Assembly (NCBI GenBank): GCA_020403045.1
Contig: JADBYK010000003.1
Span: forward strand, 56,827 to 120,826
Direction of reading: 5' to 3'
Length of the DNA: 64,000 nucleotides
Source of the DNA: Cytophagales bacterium
GTDB lineage: Bacteria; Bacteroidota; Bacteroidia; Cytophagales; Cyclobacteriaceae
In this document: positions 1 to 8,622 of the stretch, piece by piece
Numbering within the stretch: the stretch's first letter is position 1
Layout of the letters: every line of letters starts with the position of its first letter
Position numbers and translations under genes: made by a program
The notes under the pieces: generated by a model
Seen by the model: the letters and a program-made list of their open reading frames with translations, nothing else
Told to the model about the DNA's origin: nothing
Databases searched by the model: none

Positions 1-269
1 ATTGTTCAACTACGGCACAACGCGGTGCTTTAGATTGGAAGAAAAAATTCAAAGCAGCTACACTTCCTGTGTTCAAGGAATTGTATGAAAGCGTAGCGAG
101 TGGAGCCGAAGCAAAACGCACGATTGATACGTGCAGCAAACCAGACTATCGCGAGAAGCTCGCAGAAGAATTGAAAGAAGTTCGTGAAAGTGAACTGTGG
201 CAAGCGGGTGCGGCAGTACGCGCCTTGCGACCAGAGAAAAACAAAGTAGAGGCGAGCATGATTAACTAA
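1..269 (+). CDS. ilvC: Ketol-acid reductoisomerase, C-terminal part (partial at window edge)
   Basis: The frame is open from base 3 and ends at the stop codon at 267-269, so 88 residues of the C-terminus are visible. The tail carries CSTTAQRGALDWKKKF followed by SKPDYREKLAEELKEVRESE and ends in the ALRPEKN type sequence typical of the long (class II, E. coli-like) ketol-acid reductoisomerases. The enzyme uses NADPH to isomerise and reduce acetolactate or acetohydroxybutyrate in valine and isoleucine synthesis. The nucleotide-binding domain lies outside the window. It is followed 82 bases later by ilvA on the same strand, consistent with one ilv operon. The family call is secure; nothing can be said about the N-terminus. 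Confidence 0.93.
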   Translation, partial: CSTTAQRGALDWKKKFKAATLPVFKELYESVASGAEAKRTIDTCSKPDYREKLAEELKEVRESELWQAGAAVRALRPEKNKVEASMIN

Positions 270-272
270 AAT

Positions 273-351
273 GGTTGTTCGTAAGTCGTTGTTGGTTATT
301 CGGTGCTAAACAGCTACTAGCCAACAACGGTCAACGATCAACGACCAACGA
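273..351. repeat. Short-word inverted repeat between ilvC and ilvA
   Basis: The ilvC-ilvA gap is almost entirely built from words such as CAACGA and GTTGTT. A left arm at 273-298 (containing GTCGTTGTTGG) faces a right arm at about 320-351 (CCAACAACGG, then CAACGATCAACGACCAACG). About 17 of 22 aligned positions pair, so the transcript could fold into an imperfect hairpin. The right arm runs straight into the ilvA start codon. It belongs to the repeat family described in the findings. Confidence 0.6.
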
Positions 352-1602
352 ATGATCTCAGTCTTAAATCAACAAATCGACATCAACCGCGCGCACCTCG
401 TTCTTAAAAACGTAGTGCTCAAAACTCCCTTGCAGTTTCACCGCAAATTGTCAGAGAAGTTTGGCTGCGAAGTGTATTTGAAGCGCGAAGATTTGCAAGT
501 GGTTCGTTCCTATAAAATTCGGGGTGCTTATAATTTGATTCAAAGCTTGAGCGAGGCAGAGCGGCAACGTGGCGTTGTTTGCGCGAGCGCTGGCAATCAC
601 GCGCAAGGAGTTGCCTTCTCATGCAAACTACTAGACATCAAGGGTGTCATCTACATGCCTGCTATCACGCCTAAGCAAAAAATTAATCAGGTGAAAATGT
701 TTGGTGGCAGCAATATTGAAATTGTATTGGTTGGTGATACGTTCGATGATTGCCAGGCACACGCGTTGGAATTTACGAAGCAAAATAACAGTGTGTTCAT
801 TCCACCTTTTGATCACGAAAAAGTGATTGAAGGGCAAGGAACGGTTGCAAAAGAAATTTTAGAGGAACAATCCAATATAGATTATGTATTTGTTCCAGTA
901 GGTGGCGGTGGTTTATCCGCGGGAATGGGAAGCTACTTTGCGACCTACGCTCCTCAAATAAAAATGATTGGGGTAGAGCCTCAAGGCGCACCGTCTATGA
1001 AGGAGGCCTTGAAAGCAGGCAAGCCAGTGATCTTAGACTCAATTCAACGATTTGTTGACGGTGCCTCTGTAAAAAGAGTAGGTGACCGTAATTTTGAGAT
1101 TTGTAAGGACGCTTTGGCAGATATGCTTCTGGTGCCAGAGGGAAAAGTCAGTTCCACGATTCTCCAATTATATAATGAAGATGCGATTGTTGCGGAACCG
1201 GCTGGAGCATTGTCCATCGCAGCCTTAGACCAATACGCAGATCAAATCAAAGGAAAAAAAGTAGTTTGCGTTTTAAGCGGTGGCAATAACGACATCGACC
1301 GGATGCAGGAGATTAAGGAGCGATCACTACTCTATGAAGGTTTGAAGCATTATTTTATCGTGCGCTTTGCTCAGCGCCCGGGCGCATTGAAAGAATTTGT
1401 CAATCACATATTGGGGCCGAATGATGATATCGTGCGTTTTGAGTTCATCCAAAAACATAATAAAGAAACAGGTCCGGCTCTTATCGGAATTGAAGTAAAG
1501 ACTAAAGAAGATTTTGATTTTCTGATTGAGCGAATGAATAGCCACAAATTGAACTATACACTTGTCAATCAGAACGAGAACCTGTTTGAATATTTGGTGT
1601 AG
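352..1602 (+). CDS. ilvA: Threonine ammonia-lyase (threonine dehydratase), biosynthetic
   Basis: A 416-residue PLP enzyme that deaminates threonine to 2-oxobutanoate, the entry step to isoleucine. The PLP lysine is K55 in SYKIRGAYN, the phosphate-binding glycine loop GGGGLSAG is at 184-191, and SGGNND lies near residue 310. The last ~90 residues form a single ACT-like regulatory segment (HYFIVRFAQRPGALKEF onward), matching the short ~410-residue form (TIGR02079 type), not the ~510-residue E. coli enzyme with two such segments. The ATG directly abuts the short-word repeat that fills the ilvC-ilvA gap, and no Shine-Dalgarno is visible. Cotranscription with ilvC is likely. Regulation by isoleucine through the ACT-like part is inferred. 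Confidence 0.95.
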   Translation: MISVLNQQIDINRAHLVLKNVVLKTPLQFHRKLSEKFGCEVYLKREDLQVVRSYKIRGAYNLIQSLSEAERQRGVVCASAGNHAQGVAFSCKLLDIKGVIYMPAITPKQKINQVKMFGGSNIEIVLVGDTFDDCQAHALEFTKQNNSVFIPPFDHEKVIEGQGTVAKEILEEQSNIDYVFVPVGGGGLSAGMGSYFATYAPQIKMIGVEPQGAPSMKEALKAGKPVILDSIQRFVDGASVKRVGDRNFEICKDALADMLLVPEGKVSSTILQLYNEDAIVAEPAGALSIAALDQYADQIKGKKVVCVLSGGNNDIDRMQEIKERSLLYEGLKHYFIVRFAQRPGALKEFVNHILGPNDDIVRFEFIQKHNKETGPALIGIEVKTKEDFDFLIERMNSHKLNYTLVNQNENLFEYLV

Positions 1603-1661
1603 CTGAGGCATACTCAAATATCTTCCTAATTGCATATCTTGGGGCTCTAATTCTCATAGAT

Positions 1662-2882
1662 ATGAAACTCTTTCGAAAGATTTTCCTTGTTTTTGCAGCA
1701 CTAGTTGGGCTAGCTGCCATCATCATACTTTTGTTTTATCGACAAGAATCTTATCAGCTTTATAAAGTGCTAACCTTTTTTGATAAGGGCAACATTTCCG
1801 AAAACTTCAGAGGGGTAAAGGATATATTTCCTACGACTACAGTACCCAAACCGGATCGATCTGATCCATTTCCAATAAGTTCGAAGCCTTATTCATTGCC
1901 TACTTCCTTTCAGGTCAATGACTCAACAGTAGATACTAACGCCTTTCTTGACTTTACGTTGACAGACGCTTTGATCATCATCCAAAATGACACCATTCGG
2001 CATGAATCTTATTCCAATGGATTTAAAATTGACGATCATCATATTTCCTGGTCTATGTCGAAGTCGGTGGTGTCGGCTTTGCTCGGAATTGCCATTGGTG
2101 AGGGGAAGATTAAAAGTATTGAACAAACCGTAACTGACTACCTTCCTGATTTTGCAGGAACTGGCTATGATCAAGTTCGCATTAAAGATTTACTTCAGAT
2201 GTCTTCCGGGGTTGCCTTTAACGAGGACTATAGCGATTTCAATTCTGATATCAACATAATGGGAAGGTACTTTGCATTGGGGATGCCGATGGCCGATTTT
2301 GCGAAAACTCTAAAAAGAGAGCGAACTCCAGGTACATATAATCACTACGTGAGTATTGACACACAAGTGCTGGGTATGATTCTGGTGAAGGCAACTGGTG
2401 TATCGATTACACAATATATGAAGGAGAAACTTTGGGCTGCCATTGGAGCAGAATCGGAAGCGTTTTGGATAGTTGATAAATCAGGAATGGAATTCGCCTT
2501 GGGTGGCTTAAATATTACAGCGAGAGATTACGCAAAGCTAGGTCAGTTATTTCTAGATACTGGTAAGTGGCAAGGCCGGCAAATTGTTCCCAGAGAATGG
2601 GTGTTAGCATCCATTACTCCCGATGCACCTCATGTGATGCCGGGAAAAAGAGCCAATGCTGCGCTCACAGATGGATATGGCTTTCAATGGTGGATACCGG
2701 AGGGAAGCAAGGGTGAATTTGATGCACAGGGAATCTATGATCAATTCATTTACATCGACCCAAAATCAAAAATGGTGATTGTGAAACTTTCATCCAATTA
2801 CCATTTTAAGAATGACAAAAAGCGAATTTTCCATGAACTAGAAATCGCTTTGTTTAGAAAGATAGTGGAGCAGAGAATTTAA
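1662..2882 (+). CDS. Serine hydrolase of the beta-lactamase / penicillin-binding-protein family
   Basis: A 406-residue protein with one N-terminal membrane helix (about residues 7-27) followed by an extracytoplasmic domain of the class C beta-lactamase type. The nucleophile motif SxxK is S131-M-S-K134 (in SWSMSKSVVSALLG), and a candidate Tyr motif is Y-V-S near residue 225 in NHYVSIDTQ. The C-terminal part has DGYGFQWW, typical of esterase or peptidase-like members. Many relatives act on esters, D-amino-acid peptides or cell-wall fragments, so calling it an antibiotic-resistance enzyme would be unwarranted. It starts 59 bases after ilvA on the same strand but has no evident metabolic link to it. 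Substrate unknown. Confidence 0.82.
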   Translation: MKLFRKIFLVFAALVGLAAIIILLFYRQESYQLYKVLTFFDKGNISENFRGVKDIFPTTTVPKPDRSDPFPISSKPYSLPTSFQVNDSTVDTNAFLDFTLTDALIIIQNDTIRHESYSNGFKIDDHHISWSMSKSVVSALLGIAIGEGKIKSIEQTVTDYLPDFAGTGYDQVRIKDLLQMSSGVAFNEDYSDFNSDINIMGRYFALGMPMADFAKTLKRERTPGTYNHYVSIDTQVLGMILVKATGVSITQYMKEKLWAAIGAESEAFWIVDKSGMEFALGGLNITARDYAKLGQLFLDTGKWQGRQIVPREWVLASITPDAPHVMPGKRANAALTDGYGFQWWIPEGSKGEFDAQGIYDQFIYIDPKSKMVIVKLSSNYHFKNDKKRIFHELEIALFRKIVEQRI

Positions 2883-2885
2883 TAT

Positions 2886-3230
2886 TTATCTAGAGACCTC
2901 AGTAATTTCCTTTTCAAGAACTTTTTCAACAAACTGATTTAGAGACATTTTTAACGTAGCAGATTTAATAGCTGCAAGTCGGTGAATTTTCGGCTTAAGC
3001 CTTACATTGAAACTCCCTTTGTATTCTTTGTCTGGATCTTTTCCAAGTTCTTTGCAGGTAGCTATGTAGTCTTCCACAGCATCTCTAAATGCTTTTTTCA
3101 ATCTAGCTACTGAGTCAGCTTCGAATGTTACCAAATCTCTGATACCAACTATTTTTCCGAAGAAGATTTCATCTTCATTACTGAACTCAACAGAGCCAGT
3201 ATATCCATTATGTACTAAAACATTTTTCAT
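2886..3230 (-). CDS. hicB: HicB-type antitoxin
   Basis: A 114-residue protein with the HicB layout: an N-terminal partly degraded RNase H-like domain (GYTGSVEFSNEDEIFFGKI, then VTFEADSVARLKKAFRDAVE) and a C-terminal ribbon-helix-helix DNA-binding segment (FNVRLKPKIHRLAAIKSA, then SLNQFVEKVLEKEI). HicB proteins bind and neutralise the HicA ribonuclease and repress their own operon. The start codon overlaps the stop of the upstream hicA by four bases (ATGA), so the two are translationally coupled, with toxin first as in most hicAB loci. It ends 4 bases from the convergent serine hydrolase gene. Confidence 0.9.
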   Translation of the reverse strand: MKNVLVHNGYTGSVEFSNEDEIFFGKIVGIRDLVTFEADSVARLKKAFRDAVEDYIATCKELGKDPDKEYKGSFNVRLKPKIHRLAAIKSATLKMSLNQFVEKVLEKEITEVSR

Positions 3231-3475
3231 AGTAGTCCTTCTTCTTTTAAATGTTCAATGATCAATTCAACTACGTATATTTTTAATATCGGCTTGGGGT
3301 GAGGCTCATGCAGGCTTACAGAAATCCTAGTTTTAGGGTTCGTAAATTTTCTTCTTGATCCTCCGCCTCTCAATTCTTCATATCCAAAATGGGACATGAT
3401 CGTTTGTAATTCTCTCCATGTAAAGTCTCTTGGCTTACTTTTAAGCCTATCTAATGCTTTTTGAAACTTACTCAT
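3227..3475 (-). CDS. hicA: HicA-type toxin (mRNA interferase)
   Basis: An 82-residue basic protein of the HicA family, whose members have a double-stranded-RNA-binding-like fold and cleave mRNA. It carries GGGSRRKF and then SLHEPHPKPILK, the pattern of the subfamily in which the usual GSHH is replaced by GSRR and the conserved histidines sit in the LHxPHP segment. The only ATG in frame is at 3475; the frame extends six bases further only by a TTG. A palindrome and a good promoter lie immediately upstream (3479-3508), leaving room for only a very short or absent leader. Followed by hicB with a 4-base overlap. Confidence 0.88.
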   Translation of the reverse strand: MSKFQKALDRLKSKPRDFTWRELQTIMSHFGYEELRGGGSRRKFTNPKTRISVSLHEPHPKPILKIYVVELIIEHLKEEGLL

Positions 3476-3478
3476 AAA

Positions 3479-3508
3479 CAAATGTAACTATATTTTAGTT
3501 ACATCAAA
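3479..3508 (-). promoter_or_regulatory. hicAB promoter with embedded operator palindrome
   Basis: On the minus strand a TTTG (-33 type) at 3508-3505 and TACATTTG (-7 type, consensus TAnnTTTG) at 3486-3479 are separated by 18 bases, the Bacteroidota promoter layout. The spacer contains the perfect palindrome ATGTAACTA-N5-TAGTTACAT (3482-3504), a plausible site for the ribbon-helix-helix domain of HicB. The -7 box ends three bases before the hicA ATG, so transcription may start at or next to the initiation codon. The palindrome is seen directly; its function is inferred. Confidence 0.6.
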
Positions 3509-3573
3509 AAAACATAAGCTGCCTAACTTTATTATACGTTCTGTAATCGCTACATTGTGGTTTATTAAATCGT

Positions 3574-4347
3574 ATGGCGCAAGGATTGTTGATTGATATG
3601 GATGGGGTTATCTATAGCGGAGACGCATTAATACCCGGTGCAGATAAATTTATCGCCAGACTGCTCGAGCAAAAGATTCCCTTCATGTTCATGACAAACA
3701 ACAGCCAGCGCACCCGAGTGGATGCGGTGCGCAAATTAGAGAAGTTGGGTATGAAAGTAAGTGAAGACCATGTGTACACCAGCGCGATGGCCACCGGCAA
3801 ATTTTTGGCCAGTCAAATCCCCGGAGGCACCGCTTATGTTCTCGGTGAAGGCGGATTGATTTCCAGCCTACATGAAAATGGTATTACGTTGGTTAATTCC
3901 GATCCGGACTTTGTGGTGCTGGGAGAAGGTAGAAACTTTACATTGGAAATGGTGCAGAAAGCAGTTGACATGGTGTTGGCAGGAGCAAAATTTGTGATCA
4001 CCAATCGCGATCCATCGCCTAAGAAGAAAGGCTGGGACAATTTAGGTATCGCAGCAACTAGCGCGATGATTGAAGAAGCTACGGGCGTAAGAGCATTTGT
4101 AGTAGGTAAACCTAGTCCTGTAATGATGCGCTCTGCTCGAAAAGCACTCGGATTGGAAACAGCAGAGACAACCATTATCGGTGATACGATGGATACTGAT
4201 ATTCGCGGTGGAGTGCAAATGGGTTACAAAACAATTTTAGTGCTAAGTGGCATAACAAAAAAGGATACCCTCTCTCGCTATGCCTATAAGCCGGATTTGG
4301 TGATCGATTCTGTCAATGAGTTGAAGTTGCCTTTGGCGTGGTGGTAG
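3574..4347 (+). CDS. HAD-superfamily hydrolase, NagD/subclass IIA
   Basis: A 257-residue cytosolic phosphatase-type protein. The HAD motifs are in order: nucleophile D8-M-D10-G-V, motif II TNNS near residue 50, motif III lysine in VGKPSP, and motif IV GDTMDTDI near residue 208. The long insertion between motifs II and III is the cap type of subclass IIA (NagD, PGP/AUM-like), whose members dephosphorylate nucleoside monophosphates, glycolate phosphate or similar small phosphates. Its ATG at 3574 follows AT-rich DNA shared with the divergent hicAB operon. The substrate cannot be read from sequence. Confidence 0.88.
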   Translation: MAQGLLIDMDGVIYSGDALIPGADKFIARLLEQKIPFMFMTNNSQRTRVDAVRKLEKLGMKVSEDHVYTSAMATGKFLASQIPGGTAYVLGEGGLISSLHENGITLVNSDPDFVVLGEGRNFTLEMVQKAVDMVLAGAKFVITNRDPSPKKKGWDNLGIAATSAMIEEATGVRAFVVGKPSPVMMRSARKALGLETAETTIIGDTMDTDIRGGVQMGYKTILVLSGITKKDTLSRYAYKPDLVIDSVNELKLPLAWW

Positions 4348-4365
4348 GTATTTGTACTAAAGAAG

Positions 4366-5727
4366 TCATTCACGATGACAGATTGCCTCAATGGGTAAAT
4401 CTTCCGCCACATAAATTTCCCATTCTTCTTTAGTCAAGTTTCTCTTAATGCTACCACAGAGCATAGCTGTCATTTGAGCGCAACGCAATGGCCATACTCG
4501 GAGTGTCATAGATTTAGAATCAGAGCTCAATTGGCTACAATTAAAAACAATAAAGTTGTCGTCAGGTGAAAACGCAAAACCATTGATCACGTCTTGATTA
4601 GGAATTACAATTGGCTTTTCTTTCAATGCTTCCATGTTCCAGATTAATATTGAATTATCTTGAGAAGATGCAGCCATCAGTTTGTTATCGTGACTAAATT
4701 GAATGTTAGTAATCGGAGATGTAGAATTCCATAATACTCTACGGACATAACCTTCAGTAATAATTCGAATCTCGCCTACATCATTGCCTATAAAATAGGT
4801 ATCGCGAAACCTACTCAACAAAACTGTTGGCGCATTTTCGCTCATTACTCTGGTAAGAACCCCTTCTGAAAAATCGTTTAAACTCCAAACATGCAGAAAT
4901 CCTTGTATGTTCAATCCTACTAAGTGCAATTTATCCTCACTAATGCCAATCGCCACAATTCGAGCTTTTAGGGTTACAACTTCCTTTGACTTTTTCATGT
5001 CACAGTATAAAATCTGAAGTCCTTTGTTTACCAGGACAAAAAATCCTTTTTCTTGAGGGCTGAAAACAATTTGATCAATCATCTTACTACCTAAATTTAC
5101 TATTTCAGGCTTTTGAAGCGGGTTATTTAAATTGTAAACCTCAATTGAACCCGAAGTGCCTCCCACTGCCAATAAATCTCCAGAATCATTGATCGCTAAA
5201 GCTTGAATTTTTTGTTTGGTATTTACCTTCACTACAAAATCACTTCGCCATTGCTCGTCTTGCTGCGTAAGCCTCGTAAGTACTCCGTCATTTCCCAACG
5301 AAAGGAGAAATGTTGCATTCGTGGGGGTGAGAATTTGTTTAGAAGTTTTAGGGCTGTCTTGAATTTCTGCTGGCAATCGATGCGATTTTAAAAGTGCTTT
5401 TGTAAGGGCGTGGTGAATTTTAGGATTATACCGATAACCACCATACTTCATATTGAAATTAGAAGCTTGAATGGCTAATAAATTCGATAACTCTAAATCG
5501 CGCACCTCAAGGGAAGACTCTGCAATGCTTTGGGCAAGCGAAAGATACCTTCTTCGGTCAGCCTCTTTTTTTGCTTGAATAGCGATTCTTTCAGCTATTA
5601 TGAGTTGGTGTTTAAGGCTATCAATTATTTTTTGATTTTGACCAAGACCAACCGATTTAAACAAAATCAAAATTGAAAATAAAATAACTGTTTCTCGAAT
5701 CATTACGGAGAGGTTTTCATGAAGCAA
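4366..5727 (-). CDS. Secreted WD40 repeat protein
   Basis: A 453-residue protein with an N-terminal signal peptide ending near GLGQ (residue 30). An in-frame ATG at residue 9 (MIRETVILFS) may be the true start, since it begins a more typical signal peptide. Residues 35-115 are helical with the IAERIAIQAKKEADRRRY and LLAIQASNFNMKYGG pattern that precedes WD40 propellers in many Bacteroidota proteins. From about residue 130 there are degenerate WD40 blades, for example LLAVGGTSGSIEVYNL and LMAASSQDNSILIWNM. Such propellers are protein-binding scaffolds; no catalytic domain is attached here. Partner unknown. It is convergent with the HAD gene. Confidence 0.78.
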   Translation of the reverse strand: MLHENLSVMIRETVILFSILILFKSVGLGQNQKIIDSLKHQLIIAERIAIQAKKEADRRRYLSLAQSIAESSLEVRDLELSNLLAIQASNFNMKYGGYRYNPKIHHALTKALLKSHRLPAEIQDSPKTSKQILTPTNATFLLSLGNDGVLTRLTQQDEQWRSDFVVKVNTKQKIQALAINDSGDLLAVGGTSGSIEVYNLNNPLQKPEIVNLGSKMIDQIVFSPQEKGFFVLVNKGLQILYCDMKKSKEVVTLKARIVAIGISEDKLHLVGLNIQGFLHVWSLNDFSEGVLTRVMSENAPTVLLSRFRDTYFIGNDVGEIRIITEGYVRRVLWNSTSPITNIQFSHDNKLMAASSQDNSILIWNMEALKEKPIVIPNQDVINGFAFSPDDNFIVFNCSQLSSDSKSMTLRVWPLRCAQMTAMLCGSIKRNLTKEEWEIYVAEDLPIEAICHRE

Positions 5728-5818
5728 GTTAAACCGTTTTATTCAAAAAAGATGTCGAACTTTAGCGAACTATTAACTCGTTAAATTGCTACCTTGGCCT
5801 TAATAAAACCAAAAAAAT

Positions 5819-6229
5819 ATGAAACGCACAGCATCCGCACATTGGGAAGGAGATTTGAAAACAGGAAAGGGAAGTGTCTCCTCGCAAAGCACTGTTTTAA
5901 ACAATACGCAGTATTCCTTCAAAACCCGATTTGAAGATGGAGTTGGCACCAACCCAGAAGAATTGCTAGCTGCAGCACATGCGGGTTGCTTTAACATGGC
6001 CGTGAGCGCTGCACTTACACAAGCGGGTACTCCCCCAACGTCACTGGATACTATCGCTACTTTAAATTTGGAAGGATTGGATATCACCGGCATTCATCTC
6101 TCCATCCAAGGAACAGTTCCAGGCATTACTACAGAGAAGTTTGCCGAAGTGACCAAAGGCGCAGAGAAAAATTGTATCATATCCAAAGCATTGAAAGTCA
6201 CCATCACATCGGAATCACTGCTGATGTAA
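5819..6229 (+). CDS. OsmC-family organic hydroperoxide reductase
   Basis: A 136-residue protein matching the OsmC/Ohr fold. The two redox cysteines are C57 in AAHAGCFNM and C118 in EKNCIISKAL, and the conserved glutamate lies in the helix NPEELLAAAHAG. The family reduces organic hydroperoxides using dithiols in the cytosol. Length and motifs fit the OsmC branch (TIGR03562 type) better than Ohr. It is monocistronic by position, facing away from the WD40 gene. A short inverted repeat (TGCTGAT-GTA-ATCAGCA, 6219-6235) spans its stop codon. Confidence 0.9.
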   Translation: MKRTASAHWEGDLKTGKGSVSSQSTVLNNTQYSFKTRFEDGVGTNPEELLAAAHAGCFNMAVSAALTQAGTPPTSLDTIATLNLEGLDITGIHLSIQGTVPGITTEKFAEVTKGAEKNCIISKALKVTITSESLLM

Positions 6230-6328
6230 TCAGCAACTAACACTCGTAAGTGAGTAAATTTTTCTGCTGATTTAAATTACAAGTCGTAGAAAAATTCTCA
6301 TCTTCGTAACAATAACTTAATAACAAAT

Positions 6329-6369
6329 CAATCGCCCCGTTAATCATGAAAATGATGACGGGGCGATTG
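6329..6369 (+). promoter_or_regulatory. Long perfect hairpin in the leuC leader (attenuator or terminator)
   Basis: CAATCGCCCCGT (6329-6340) is perfectly complementary to ACGGGGCGATTG (6358-6369), and the 17-base loop contains a second stem ATCAT-GAAA-ATGAT. The structure is followed by CATTTTAAAG, a weak T-run, and lies 45 bases before the leuC ATG. It could terminate osmC transcripts or act as an attenuator for the leu operon. No leader peptide rich in Leu, Val or Ile is visible upstream of it. Confidence 0.55.
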
Positions 6370-6414
6370 CATTTTAAAGGCATTACGCCAAACTAACAGT
6401 TGTTGAATAGAGAA

Positions 6415-7827
6415 ATGAGCCAGTTAAAACCGAAAACAATTTTTGAAAAGATTTGGGACAGCCATGTGGTGAAACGAGCGGAGGGCTATCCCGATGCACT
6501 GTTCATCGATCGCCATTTTATACATGAGGTAACTAGTCCTCAAGCTTTTGACGGCTTGAAAAAACGGGGCATCCAAGTTTTCAATACCTCGCGCACTACG
6601 GCCACGGCCGATCATAACGTGCCTACTAAGGATCAGCATCTTCCCATCAAAGAAGCATTGTCGAGGCATCAGGTAGAAACGCTACGCAAAAATTGTAAAG
6701 AGTTTGGTGTTGAGTTATATGATTTAGGCCATGCCTACCAAGGCATTGTTCACATCATTGGACCAGAGTTAGGATTAACACAACCTGGTATGACCATCGT
6801 GTGCGGAGATAGCCACACCTCCACACACGGAGCGTTTGGAAATATTGCTTTTGGAATTGGCACAAGTGAAGTAGAACAAGTCTTAGCCACCCAGTGCATT
6901 TTACAACACAAGCCCAAGACGATGAAAATCGAAATCAATGGCAAATTAGGTAAGGGTGTGGTGAGCAAGGATATTATTTTATACATCATCTCAAAAATAT
7001 CAGCCAGTGGTGCCACTGGCTTTTTTGTGGAGTATGCGGGAGATGCTATCACTGGTCTTTCCATGGAAGCGCGCATGACGATTTGCAACATGAGTATTGA
7101 GATGGGCGCGCGCGGTGGCTTAATTGCCCCGGATGAAACCACTTTCAACTACATCAGAGGAAGAAAGTTTGCTCCGCAAGGTGAAGCTTTTGACCGCAAA
7201 GTGGAAGAATGGAAAAAGTTAACAACAGATGAGGGGGCGAGCTACGATTCTGTCTTGAAATTTGATGCGGCAGATATTGCTCCGATGATCACCTATGGCA
7301 CTAACCCAGGTATGGGTATGAAGGTAACGGACCGAATTCCTACCGTAGCAGAACTAAAAGAAATCAGCGAACAACATTCATTTACCAAGTCATTAGAGTA
7401 CATGGGTCTTGAGCCAGGCTCCTCATTGCTCGGTAAGGCCATTGACTATGTATTCATCGGAAGTTGTACCAATGCCCGCATTGAAGATCTGCGCTTGGTA
7501 GCAGATATGGTGAAAGGAAAAACCAAAGCCTCAAACGTGGAAGTTTGGGTAGTGCCTGGTTCGAAACAGGTAGAAGATCAAGCACGGAGAGAAGGACTTG
7601 ATAAAATATTTGAGGCGGCAGGTTTTGAGCTACGAAGTCCCGGTTGTTCAGCATGCCTCGGGATGAACGAAGACAAAGTCCCTGCTGGTAAGTATTGCAT
7701 CAGCACGTCAAACAGAAATTTTGAAGGACGACAAGGCCCGAAGTCAAGAACATTCTTAGCGAGCCCATTGAGCGCAGCTGCTGCTGCCATTACCGGTAGA
7801 GTGACCGATGTAAGAGAGTTTGTATAA
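6415..7827 (+). CDS. leuC: 3-isopropylmalate dehydratase large subunit
   Basis: A 470-residue aconitase-family protein that, with LeuD, isomerises 2-isopropylmalate to 3-isopropylmalate in leucine synthesis. The 4Fe-4S ligands are in [11 protein letters not shown] and [16 protein letters not shown]; the substrate region [13 protein letters not shown] is intact. I take the ATG at 6415 ([15 protein letters not shown]) rather than a TTG 15 bases upstream because it gives the usual LeuC N-terminus and length. First gene of leuCDBA, all on the plus strand. Its leader contains a strong hairpin. Confidence 0.96.
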   Translation: MSQLKPKTIFEKIWDSHVVKRAEGYPDALFIDRHFIHEVTSPQAFDGLKKRGIQVFNTSRTTATADHNVPTKDQHLPIKEALSRHQVETLRKNCKEFGVELYDLGHAYQGIVHIIGPELGLTQPGMTIVCGDSHTSTHGAFGNIAFGIGTSEVEQVLATQCILQHKPKTMKIEINGKLGKGVVSKDIILYIISKISASGATGFFVEYAGDAITGLSMEARMTICNMSIEMGARGGLIAPDETTFNYIRGRKFAPQGEAFDRKVEEWKKLTTDEGASYDSVLKFDAADIAPMITYGTNPGMGMKVTDRIPTVAELKEISEQHSFTKSLEYMGLEPGSSLLGKAIDYVFIGSCTNARIEDLRLVADMVKGKTKASNVEVWVVPGSKQVEDQARREGLDKIFEAAGFELRSPGCSACLGMNEDKVPAGKYCISTSNRNFEGRQGPKSRTFLASPLSAAAAAITGRVTDVREFV

Positions 7828-7832
7828 TCGAT

Positions 7833-7931
7833 GTTCGCTGATGGTTGATCGTTAGTCGCGTTCATCCAACAATTCACACTCAACAACCATCAACGAAAAA
7901 CGAACAACGAACAACCAACAACGAAAAAGAA
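7833..7931. repeat. Short-word inverted repeat between leuC and leuD
   Basis: The whole gap consists of CAACGA/GTTGAT-type words. CGCTGATGGTTG on the left (about 7837-7848) pairs with CAACCATCAACG on the right (11 of 12 positions), followed by a run of CGAACAACGAACAACC-like tandem words reaching up to the leuD start codon. Same architecture as at 273-351. Confidence 0.6.
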
Positions 7932-8519
7932 ATGAGTAAAGATAAATTCACAACATTAAAAACAACCGCAGTTCCACTGCCCAACGAAAACATTGACACG
8001 GATCAGATTATTCCGGCACGTTTTTTAAAAGCAACTACCCGTGAAGGCTTTGGTGATAACCTCTTTCGCGATTGGCGCTATGATGCTGAAAACAAACCGG
8101 TACCAGAGTTTGTGTTGAATGACGCTAGATATTCAGGAAAGATATTGGTGGCAGGAAAAAACTTTGGATGCGGAAGTAGCAGAGAGCATGCCGCATGGGC
8201 CATTTATGACTATGGTTTCCGAGTAGTGGTGTCCAGCTTCTTTGCTGATATCTTTAAAAACAATGCCTTAAATAATGGATTGCTCCCCATTGTGGTTTCT
8301 GACCAATTTTTGAAACAGGTGTTACAAGCAGTGGAAGAAAAGCCCTCCACAGAAATTGTAGTCGATTTAGAAAACCAAATTCTGCAGGTAGGTGCAGTGA
8401 AAGAAAGTTTTGAAATCAACAAGTATAAAAAAACCTGTATGATCAACGGGTATGATGATATTGATTACTTATTGAGTTTGAATAAAGAGATCAGAGAATT
8501 TGATGTAGCGAATACATAG
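7932..8519 (+). CDS. leuD: 3-isopropylmalate dehydratase small subunit
   Basis: The 195-residue swivel subunit of isopropylmalate isomerase. It shows [14 protein letters not shown] near the N-terminus and the family signature [16 protein letters not shown]. The frame is open 29 codons further upstream, but that extension ([18 protein letters not shown]) is a translation of the intergenic short-word repeat, so the ATG at 7932 is the sensible start and gives the usual LeuD length. Acts only as a heterodimer with LeuC. Confidence 0.96.
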   Translation: MSKDKFTTLKTTAVPLPNENIDTDQIIPARFLKATTREGFGDNLFRDWRYDAENKPVPEFVLNDARYSGKILVAGKNFGCGSSREHAAWAIYDYGFRVVVSSFFADIFKNNALNNGLLPIVVSDQFLKQVLQAVEEKPSTEIVVDLENQILQVGAVKESFEINKYKKTCMINGYDDIDYLLSLNKEIREFDVANT

Positions 8520-8523
8520 GCTT

Positions 8524-8585
8524 CAGGCCACAAGTCTCAAGCCACACGCTGCTCTGCCTGTAGCTTGAGGCTTGCAGCTTGTAAC
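8524..8585. repeat. Short-word inverted repeat between leuD and leuB
   Basis: CAAGTCTCAAGCCACA (8531-8546) is the near-complement of TGTAGCTTGAGGCTTG (8559-8574), with 14 of 16 positions pairing and a 12-base loop. The right arm continues as CAGCTTGTAAC. A third word family (GCTTGAGGCTTGCAGCTT) in the same inverted architecture seen at the other ilv/leu junctions. Confidence 0.65.
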
Positions 8586-8622
8586 CCCGTTATAGATAAA
8601 ACAAAATTAAGAAGTAAGCAGA

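Noticed and set aside
1662..2882. Antibiotic-resistance beta-lactamase
   Set aside because: SxxK is present, but the protein is a membrane-anchored member of the broad serine hydrolase group; nothing shows lactamase specificity.
3227..3475. HicA judged catalytically dead because GSHH is GSRR
   Set aside because: From family knowledge, GSRRKF with a downstream LHxPHP is a common HicA variant, so absence of His at that spot does not show inactivation.
6346..6396. Leader peptide MKMMTGRLHFKGITPN as a leucine attenuator peptide
   Set aside because: It contains a single Leu and no Leu/Val/Ile run, and its start codon is inside the hairpin loop; I report only the structure.
7845..7931. N-terminal extension of LeuD
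   Set aside because: It is a translation of the intergenic repeat (Thr/Asn/Gln-rich) and is not part of any LeuD; ATG 7932 gives the family start.
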